Notes under the pieces: generated by a model | Databases searched by the model: none | What the model was told of the DNA's origin: nothing | What the model saw: only the letters and a program-made list of their open reading frames with translations | In this document: positions 1 to 5,101 of the stretch, one piece after another | Numbering within the stretch: position 1 is the first letter of the stretch | How the letters are laid out: the number at the start of each line of letters is the position of its first letter | Assembly (NCBI GenBank): GCA_019677205.1 | Contig: JAAMXY010000600.1 | Coordinates: forward strand, 1-10,489 | From: Pinguiococcus pyrenoidosus | Taxonomy: Eukaryota > Sar > Pinguiophyceae > Pinguiochrysidales > Pinguiochrysidaceae | Length of the DNA stretch: 10,489 nucleotides | Reading direction: 5' to 3' | Translations under genes and position numbers: made by a program

Positions 1-313
1 GAGATGATTTTTTAGGTCACCCGGATATCGGTTGTTGTCGCTGACGTGGCTCTTGCGCTCCAATCAAATCCACTACGGAAAAAAATAGAGAGAATTTTCG
101 TCACTGCTGAGCCCCTTTTCTGCGCAGCATCCCTTGTGTACGCCGACCGTTTCGTTGGGTGCCTTTGAGACAGCCTTGTACGGCAATACGATCTAGCAAT
201 GTTCGTTTTTTGGGCTCGAACAAGGGACTGCAAAGACAGGTCTCAGTTTGCTCATCGGGCGGACGGTTTCGGGTTGTCTCCGGGATACAATTGGCTCCGA
301 AAGCTCCGCGCAA

Positions 314-357
314 AGAGCAATAAAATGAGCAAAGAGCAAAGCAAGAGCCAAGAGCAA
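314..357 (+). repeat. Purine-rich AGAGCAA degenerate repeat
   Basis: AGAGCAA appears at 314-320, 333-339 and 351-357, separated by related A/G-rich sequence. It is a short low-complexity tract with no obvious function. Confidence 0.5.
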
Positions 358-719
358 GGATCGACGCAGCGGGCCGTGCGCGTACTGGAAGTGGTTCCAA
401 ATCGCTCATTCCAGAAGGCATGCGCTACTCTGCCGCGCACGATGGTCAGACGGACCTTAATCCTTGTCCCGACTATCCGCCGCGCATCCGTCGGCTCCAA
501 ACTTCCTCGCTGTTGTAGCTAGAAGTTGTTGTGAGATGCAGCTCCACCATCTTACTTTTGCTGCGTTCAATTGCCTAACAGGCAGTGTTCCTCAGTCCTC
601 AGACTTCGCTAGACAGCCAGCAGATAGCTAGTCTTCCTTCATCGTCATGCATTCGTCGAAGCTCAATACGGCGGCTGCTCTGCGTGTAGGTCAGCTGCCT
701 GCAGCACTGCGAGCATTGT

Positions 720-737
720 CGCTTAGGCAGCTAAGCG
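720..737. repeat. Inverted repeat CGCTTAG-GCAG-CTAAGCG
   Basis: Perfect 7-bp arms (720-726 and 731-737) flank a 4-nt loop. The same arms recur without a loop at 830-843, so this is a repeated unit rather than an isolated hairpin. It lies in non-coding DNA. Confidence 0.75.
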
Positions 738-795
738 GGTGGCAGCAAACTGCCTGAAACGTACAGCTTGATCCCCTCAATAGGTTTGCCGAACA

Positions 796-809
796 GCGCC
801 TGTCGGCGC
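796..809. repeat. Small hairpin GCGCC-TGTC-GGCGC
   Basis: Perfect 5-bp GC arms (796-800 and 805-809) with a 4-nt loop, lying between the two CGCTTAG palindromes. It could be chance on its own; its position in a cluster of inverted repeats is the reason for listing it. Confidence 0.4.
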
Positions 810-829
810 GAAAGCGTCAGCAACACCCT

Positions 830-843
830 CGCTTAGCTAAGCG
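830..843. repeat. Perfect 14-bp palindrome CGCTTAGCTAAGCG
   Basis: A perfect palindrome made of the same CGCTTAG/CTAAGCG arms as 720-737, here joined with no spacer. It is symmetric enough to be a dimeric protein-binding site or a remnant of an element end. Confidence 0.75.
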
Positions 844-937
844 CCAGCGAAACACACGACACATGAATCTCAAGCCGATCGCGACGGAGGGCACGGGACG
901 GCTGACGCAGTTGCTGCTAACGACCCGGTAATACAGC

Positions 938-953
938 GGTTCAAATTTGAACC
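938..953. repeat. Perfect 16-bp palindrome GGTTCAAATTTGAACC
   Basis: A perfect palindrome of different sequence, about 95 bp beyond the CGCTTAG pair. The GGTTCAA string recalls a tRNA T-arm or B box, but I see no acceptor stem, D arm or anticodon arm around it, so I do not call a tRNA. Confidence 0.7.
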
Positions 954-1905
954 CCTGGGTGCTCTCGTTGGCCGAGGCTGGGACACGACCGGCGTCCATG
1001 CAAAAGTAGGTTGGTAACGCGACTTAGTCTACACGCTCCACGCGCCGTCCACGAACGCCCGCTTGGTACCTCCAAACTACGTCCCTGACATCCGCGGTTC
1101 CCTGGTTCGTCAACCAATGGTTGCAACCACGAACATCTTAGATACCGGGCAGCACTTCGCACGCAGCAGCTTTCGCCTAAGCATACCCAAATACAAAGTC
1201 GGGACGGTTCTGATATGCCTTAGATCCCGGCTGGATTTGCCGGGTGCTTTCAACGCGGTTCATGTTTTTCAAGTTATCAGCAGAGGGGGCATCTCCTTCG
1301 GGGCCAACCGGCATGGTGGTCTGAAAGCCGTCTGCGCACGTTTGATCAGCAATCCATCTTGAAAGTTTCCAACCAATGGAGCGCGAATCGGCCTTCGAAA
1401 AATTTACCTTTTCGATAGGGCCTCTCAGTATCGGCCTTGACTTCCGCGGGTATGGTTGGTCCAGCTGCTGGTCGTAGATCGTCTGAACGGCACTTCGTCA
1501 ACTGAGGCTCGATGTCGGACACGAAGAGACTGCACCTTCGCCGGACCTCCGGTAGCCCTGGTTCGTAAAGCGAGCAGGTTCTTCTGGCACACTGCATTCC
1601 TCCAGGAACGGAGACGTCTGAACCGGCGGCATCGACGCCGCTTGGATGCGATCTTCCATTCATATCCGCCACCAGCAGCGTCGCTGGCGCAGATCTGACT
1701 TCCCCGCGCTGGAGAGCAACAGCACTTCGCAGTCGCCGATTCGATCCACACCTCCCACCCCCCTTCGGTGAACTGGGCGAAACCAGTCATCGGCGCAAGG
1801 GACTAGACAGCAGAAATCCCCCTGTGGCGCCAGCCCGCCTCTCGTCTGCCCCCCCGGTCGCGATCTGGAGCGGCTACCGGCTTCGGACCCTCGGAAGCCT
1901 TGGCG

Positions 1906-3234
1906 ATGCTGGGGCAGGGAGCGCCCGTGGAGAGCCAGCACCAGGTCAAGCATGAGTGGCTAGAGGAGTCGCCGGCCAAGCGCAAGCGGAGGTGCGACGG
2001 TCTCTCCTCCCCAGCGATCGCGCAATGAGCTCTGGCCTAGCGGCTCAGCTACTGATGCATTTGCCCCACAGGCCGCGCGTGGATTGGACACCCTTCCGAA
2101 CGCCGGAAGGGACTTACATCTGCAAGCACTGCGACCAGAAGTCCTTCCACAATTCTTCAAATCTGGCAAAGCACCTGGATAGGGACCACGGTAGGTTGTC
2201 AATGACCGCCGATGGAGGTCTCTCGCGCAGATGAGTCAACTCTGCTGCTTGGCTGCGGACAGGCGGCTGGCGGCCGCCGCTGAAGGAAGGGACCTCCAAG
2301 AAAACGAAGCTGGAGCTGGGGTCGGACGAGAGACCGACGCCTCTCAAGAGGGACAGCATAAACAGCTCCCCATCGTCGTCGTCGTTGTCGTCCTCGTCGT
2401 CGTTAACATCAAGCGGCGTCGAGTTTCGTCTACCTGGTCGTTCGACACCGCCGCCCGCGGCCAACGTGCCCCACACGGACTGCGAGATGGTTGCCGCCTC
2501 CACCACCGACTCGAACATGACATCAAGTGAATTTCCGCTAGGGAAGAGCTTCCTTCTTTCGACCGACTCGCCGCCACGTAAGGGCCCGACTTTCATGCGT
2601 CGAAGCCAGTTCTCTGCCGCGCTGTCCGGCGAGCTGGAAGCCACGCAGTTCCAACGCCAGCGCCTGAGGCCCAACAGCGAGACCCTCGAGGCCCTTCAGC
2701 CGCTTCTCTGGGCGCATCACGACGGCTGGTAAGTGCGGTCGCTCCTCTTCTTCTCCTCCCAAGCGATGTTTGACGGCGGCTGACCACCTTGCATTGCCTA
2801 CTGCCAGGCCTACGTCCGCAGCGTCGTCGCCCTCCGACGTGCCCTTTCCGACCCAGCAACAGACCTCCTCCACCGACCTTCACGTAGCGACCCGGCGGAA
2901 TCGCCTGGACGACGGGAACCACGGGCCGTACCGAGTTATCCTGGATGCTCTCGCCGAGGTGGCGCCGGAAAGCAGCAATGGCGCTGCGATCGTCTCCGCA
3001 TTCTCAACCTGTCTGTCGATCGCCTTGCCACGGTCCACCAACTTAGAGGAGAGCCCGGCCGAGCGCTACAGCTTCGGGCTCGACGACAACCCAGATAGTC
3101 TAAAGCCGGCGTCGCCGTTCCGAGCGCCCACCTTGTCAGAGTTTCGCTACGAAGCGCACGACGAGCCAAACCAAAGAGTATACCTGCCGATAATGCCTCC
3201 TGGCCTCATGCGGCGAAGCGACCCGCGAAGGTGA
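1906..3234 (+). CDS. BED/C2H2-like zinc-finger nuclear protein, four exons
   Basis: Proposed exons are 1906-1991, 2072-2190, 2263-2728 and 2808-3234, with introns of 80, 72 and 79 nt. Donors read GTGCGA, GTAGGT and GTAAGT; acceptors are CCACAG, GACAG and GCCAG. Phases match at every junction and the total is 1098 nt (365 aa). The ATG at 1906 is the only one in frame after the TAG at 1804 in exon 1. Residues 25-31 (KRKRRPR) form a likely nuclear localisation signal. Residues 34-68 form a zinc finger with W34, F37, C46, C49, N59-L60, H63-L64 and H68. The aromatic pair before the cysteines and the NL-x2-HL-x3-H pattern resemble BED fingers; the Cys-His spacing of 13 is one longer than classical C2H2. 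Residues 99-118 are serine-rich. The rest is low complexity or unrecognised. DNA binding is inferred; the target is unknown. Start and splice sites are predictions. Confidence 0.75.
1992..2071 (+). other. Intron 1 of the zinc-finger gene (80 nt)
   Basis: Runs from GTGCGA to TTTGCCCCACAG. It splits an arginine codon (AG/G) inside the basic cluster, joining the two halves of the putative nuclear localisation signal. An alternative is an unspliced start at the ATG at 2025, in frame with the finger, which would lack the first basic residues. Confidence 0.7.
2191..2262 (+). other. Intron 2 of the zinc-finger gene (72 nt)
   Basis: Donor GTAGGT directly after the last zinc-ligand histidine codon, acceptor CTGCGGACAG. 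It is needed because the finger frame hits TGA at 2232-2234, whereas splicing moves into the long frame that continues through the serine tract. Confidence 0.75.
2371..2402 (+). repeat. TCG trinucleotide tract encoding polyserine
   Basis: Nearly pure TCG/TCC/TTG triplets in exon 3 of the zinc-finger gene, read as serine with an interrupting leucine. It is a likely length-variable coding microsatellite in a disordered linker. Confidence 0.8.
2729..2807 (+). other. Intron 3 of the zinc-finger gene (79 nt)
   Basis: Donor GTAAGT, the strongest consensus donor in the gene, a pyrimidine-rich stretch after the donor, and acceptor CTACTGCCAG. Without splicing the frame stops at 2730-2732 (TAA overlapping the donor), so removal extends the protein by about 140 residues. 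Confidence 0.8.
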
Positions 3235-3445
3235 GAACGAAGGTAACCGCGAGGCAGGCTTGGGTGCGATTTTCGATACGGGCCCGCGAGAGCGTGTAAA
3301 AGGCTGCGTGCATTGACGGGAGAGTGGTTAGCTGTTTCTTGCTTATGACTTCTCGTGGATCCCCGCGTGTGCACGCTTCTTCGCTCTGCTTTCTTTTTCT
3401 ATGGCGTGCTTTCAGCTTTCCGAAGCTCCCCTGTCACAATGAAGC
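3235..3445. other. Convergent intergenic gap (shared 3' ends)
   Basis: 211 bp between the zinc-finger stop (TGA 3232-3234) and the hslV stop. It must hold both 3' UTRs and polyadenylation sites. I see no AATAAA on either strand. A TGTAA at 3295-3299 on the plus strand lies about 60 nt after the zinc-finger stop and matches the green-algal polyadenylation signal, but a 5-mer is weak evidence. AAG/GTGAGA at 3229-3237 could also be a splice donor, with a pyrimidine-rich acceptor near 3412, so the zinc-finger 3' end is not certain. Confidence 0.55.
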
Positions 3446-4818
3446 CTATTTCGCTGTTGTTGCTTGCTCAGCGCCATCCTCCTCAGGCCGGATGATCTCC
3501 TTCACAAACGACTCGTTGGTGTATACACACATGTCTGCCGCTATCTGTGGCACGATAAGGGTTTGTTTTTAGCGAAGCACAAAATCGGCCCATCTGTGCA
3601 TCGTCTCTCTCGGTACCTTCATTGCCTTGTTTGCTATGCTCTCTGCGTCGAGCTCCGTCTCGTTCAGGAGTGCCCTCTGGTTGCGAAAGCTTTGGTGAGA
3701 ACTGCATAGGTGGGAGGCCATGCCGTCGGGAAAGGTCCCTACCGCCGCCGCCGTCGCGAAAGGGCTGCCGGACCCAACCGCCATGACCCCGTCGACGGGC
3801 GACAGGACATCCCCGTTCCCCGTGAGCTCGTAGGTCTCCTGGCCTGGAGCACGCGAGATCACGAGATCAGTGCCGGCACCGTGGAACATCACAGCCATTC
3901 TGAACGCACCATCCGCCACCAGAAGATAGGCCTCGAGCCGCCGGAGGTACTTGTCTGTCCGCCAGGCCTTGGCAAGCTCCACGCACGCACGGGTGAGCTG
4001 GCCAGGATGGGCCTCCAGCTTGCCCTCCAGTCTTTCCAGCAGCGTGAAAGCGTCCGCAGTGCTCCCAGCAAAGCCTTGATCACGACCAGACTGCTGCGTT
4101 AGTCTCTTGGGGGGGGAAGGGGAAGAGGGGGGCGAAGAATCGACAAGCACATAAGCTGAAACGCAGAAAAGCGCACCTGCCACGATGTTCTTGCCCAGAC
4201 GCCGCACTTTGATGGCGTTCGGTTTCACCACTTGACTGCCCTGAGATACCTACAAAGCAAAGGCGGCATTTGATTGGGATCCTCGCTCCAGAAACACTCC
4301 AAATTGGGCTTTCTTTCAGAGAAAAGAAGGGGACAAAGCAATCGCGACGCAGACTATCGAGGATTCTACAGCAAAATGAGCCGAGTTTTCGCCCGAACGC
4401 CATCCTCTTCGGATGCCAAAGTGCTTCAGTGCCATTCTCCTGCAATTCCTCCAGAAAGCCGCGGTTTTGCGGCACCGAACGATGCGGCAAAAGCGTCCAA
4501 ATGGGGAATTTCTTGCGAGAAATCCAGTATTCTCAAGGAAATTTGAAGCAAAAGAGCCAAATTTCCCGCGAAAACCACCACGAAGCTTCTACCTGGCCAT
4601 CGCCAACCATAGCCACCATCCCATCGCGGCGCACGCAGAGGATTGTGGTGCCATGTCGCGCCTCGCTGCGGATTTTGCGAGCTGAGAGCGCTGTAGCATG
4701 GCGGAACAACGGCACGGACCACTTTTTGGCACCTGGAGACACTTCTTATGGCTGCAGAGCGCCACGAAGAGAAGGAAGAGCGCTGGAGAGCTTTGGAGGC
4801 GAAGCACTGGAGAGACAT
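3446..4818 (-). CDS. hslV: HslV (ClpQ) peptidase, mitochondrial, seven exons
   Basis: Threonine peptidase of the HslUV (ClpYQ) protease, which degrades proteins unfolded by the HslU ATPase; here probably in the mitochondrial matrix. Exons in transcript order: 4733-4818, 4593-4665, 4177-4249, 3910-4074, 3743-3843, 3617-3676, 3446-3544; sum 657 nt, 218 aa. The ATG at 4818 has a strong context (GCCACCATG). Residues 1-29 are rich in S, A, R and lack acids, as in a mitochondrial targeting peptide. Maturation after HG34 would expose T35-T36. Counting from T35 as 1, the GDGQ motif supplies D17, the [12 protein letters not shown] segment supplies K33, and GSGSPF supplies the serine region, matching HslV catalytic positions. 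Other hallmarks are [26 protein letters not shown] and AADMCVYTN. The mature form is about 184 residues, slightly longer than bacterial HslV owing to an acidic/Thr-Ala tail. No HslU gene is visible. It is divergent from the helicase. Confidence 0.94.
3545..3616 (-). other. hslV intron 6 (72 nt)
   Basis: Donor GTACCG, acceptor GTGCCACAG, phase 0. It joins the KAMK and [10 protein letters not shown] segments, which are contiguous in HslV proteins. If retained it gives a stop (TAA at 3569-3571). Confidence 0.9.
3677..3742 (-). other. hslV intron 5 (66 nt, stop-free)
   Basis: Donor GTAGGG, acceptor GCAACCAG, phase 0, 22 codons. Removal joins ATAAA to RALL, as in known HslV. It has no in-frame stop. 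Confidence 0.9.
3844..3909 (-). other. hslV intron 4 (66 nt, stop-free)
   Basis: Donor GTGCGT, acceptor GCTCCAG, splitting a glycine codon after LLVAD. CACTGAT is a plausible branch site. Removal restores the VAD-to-TGNGD spacing seen in HslV. It has no in-frame stop. Confidence 0.9.
4075..4176 (-). other. hslV intron 3 (102 nt, stop-free)
   Basis: Donor GTGCGC, unusual acceptor GATCAAG, splitting the glycine codon of the conserved VAGFAG motif. It contains a C/T-rich tract and a perfect CTAAC branch-site sequence about 25 nt before the acceptor. It has no in-frame stop over 34 codons. Confidence 0.88.
4109..4132 (+). other. G-run cluster, possible G-quadruplex
   Basis: Runs of 8, 4 and 6 guanines (4109-4116, 4119-4122, 4127-4132) on the plus strand, the template strand for hslV. 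In the hslV pre-mRNA the same tract is C/U-rich and may serve as the polypyrimidine tract of intron 3. Confidence 0.5.
4250..4592 (-). other. hslV intron 2 (343 nt)
   Basis: Donor GTAGAA directly after the GDGQ codons, acceptor GCTTTGTAG, phase 0. It is three to five times longer than the other hslV introns and not a multiple of three. It holds an E2F-like TTTCCCGCGAAA (4562-4573) and a near-perfect inverted repeat at 4465-4492 (10-bp arms with one mismatch, 8-nt loop). I see no gene inside it. Its size and position near the 5' end suit a regulatory intron or a small decayed insertion. Confidence 0.85.
4562..4573. promoter_or_regulatory. E2F-like site TTTCCCGCGAAA in hslV intron 2
   Basis: Matches the E2F consensus TTTSSCGC on the plus strand, with the GCGAAA half completing a near-symmetric site. 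It lies 20-30 nt inside intron 2. The call rests on motif match only. Confidence 0.4.
4666..4732 (-). other. hslV intron 1 (67 nt)
   Basis: Donor GTGCCA, acceptor AATCCGCAG, joining the leader exon to the exon carrying the catalytic threonine through an AG/C serine codon. It is required because the catalytic-exon frame has no ATG before the mature N-terminus and meets TAA upstream. Other AGs here give the wrong phase. Confidence 0.78.
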
Positions 4819-5096
4819 GGTGGCGAAGCAAAGTGTGGCGTCGAATCTTTCTGCTAATCCCAGCAAACTATGGCTAAACAATCGATCAATTTGATAGTCT
4901 TTCTACATTTGTAGATCGTGATTGGGATGGCGTTAGAAAATATTATACATTATCCTTACACATCAAGAGATATTAAAGAATCCCAAAATCGAGGAAATCC
5001 TTCAACAGGCGGGCGTATAAGAAGTCGCGAGAGACAAGACGTCTCTGTCCGCGTCACTGTCCAGGGTGCCCCATTCAAATCCCATTTTGGCGCCAA
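4819..5096. promoter_or_regulatory. Divergent promoter interval, hslV / helicase
   Basis: 278 bp between the two start codons. The middle (about 4861-4980) is roughly two-thirds A+T, in contrast to the GC-rich genes on both sides. It contains an inverted CCAAT box with classical flank (CCAATCA on the minus strand, 4919-4925) about 100 bp from the hslV ATG. A TATA-like ATTATACAT lies near 4942-4950, about 150 bp from the helicase ATG. Two small inverted repeats are present (ATCAA-T-TTGAT 4885-4895; CTACA-TT-TGTAG 4903-4914). Transcription starts are unknown. Confidence 0.6.
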
Positions 5097-5101
5097 ATGG
5101 G
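5081..5101. promoter_or_regulatory. Palindromic E2F-like site at the helicase start
   Basis: An inverted repeat, CCCATTTT-GGCGCC-AAATGGG with a single bulged T, whose core TTTTGGCGCCAAA contains the E2F consensus TTTSSCGC on both strands. It overlaps the predicted ATG at 5097. It could instead act as a hairpin in the mRNA leader. The call rests on motif match only. Confidence 0.45.

Larger units (their letters stand above)
1..1905. other. Upstream region without a supportable gene
   Basis: About 1.9 kb in which I could support no gene on either strand. Open frames of 60-120 codons occur on both strands, especially on the minus strand between 1346 and 1953, but none shows a recognisable domain and none links to a neighbour through convincing splice sites. 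The stretch holds a purine-rich patch with repeated AGAGCAA units (314-357) and several inverted repeats between 720 and 953, listed separately. The 3' part must include the promoter and 5' UTR of the zinc-finger gene that starts at 1906. A non-coding RNA, a decayed transposon or exons of a distant gene cannot be excluded by eye. Confidence 0.5.

Noticed and set aside
938-953. A tRNA gene suggested by GGTTCAA
   Set aside because: The string is part of a perfect palindrome and no cloverleaf could be built around it.
1346-1953. Copia-like or other retroelement coding on the minus strand
   Set aside because: Three overlapping frames were read for protease, integrase and reverse transcriptase landmarks and none was found; stops interrupt every frame.
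2114-2674. A 186-codon minus-strand frame with an acidic D-rich run
   Set aside because: The aspartate run is the reverse complement of the TCG serine tract. The plus-strand gene has matching splice phases and a zinc finger.
3569-4231. A single-exon HslV-like protein of about 220 residues on the minus strand
   Set aside because: It has no ATG, lacks the catalytic threonine, and holds insertions with splice signals exactly where HslV is contiguous. It is three retained introns plus a premature end; the seven-exon model restores the full enzyme.
3446-4818. Bacterial hslVU operon or bacterial contamination
   Set aside because: The gene has multiple GT-AG introns with a branch-site consensus and a Kozak-type start, and no hslU follows. 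The neighbours are also intron-bearing eukaryotic genes.
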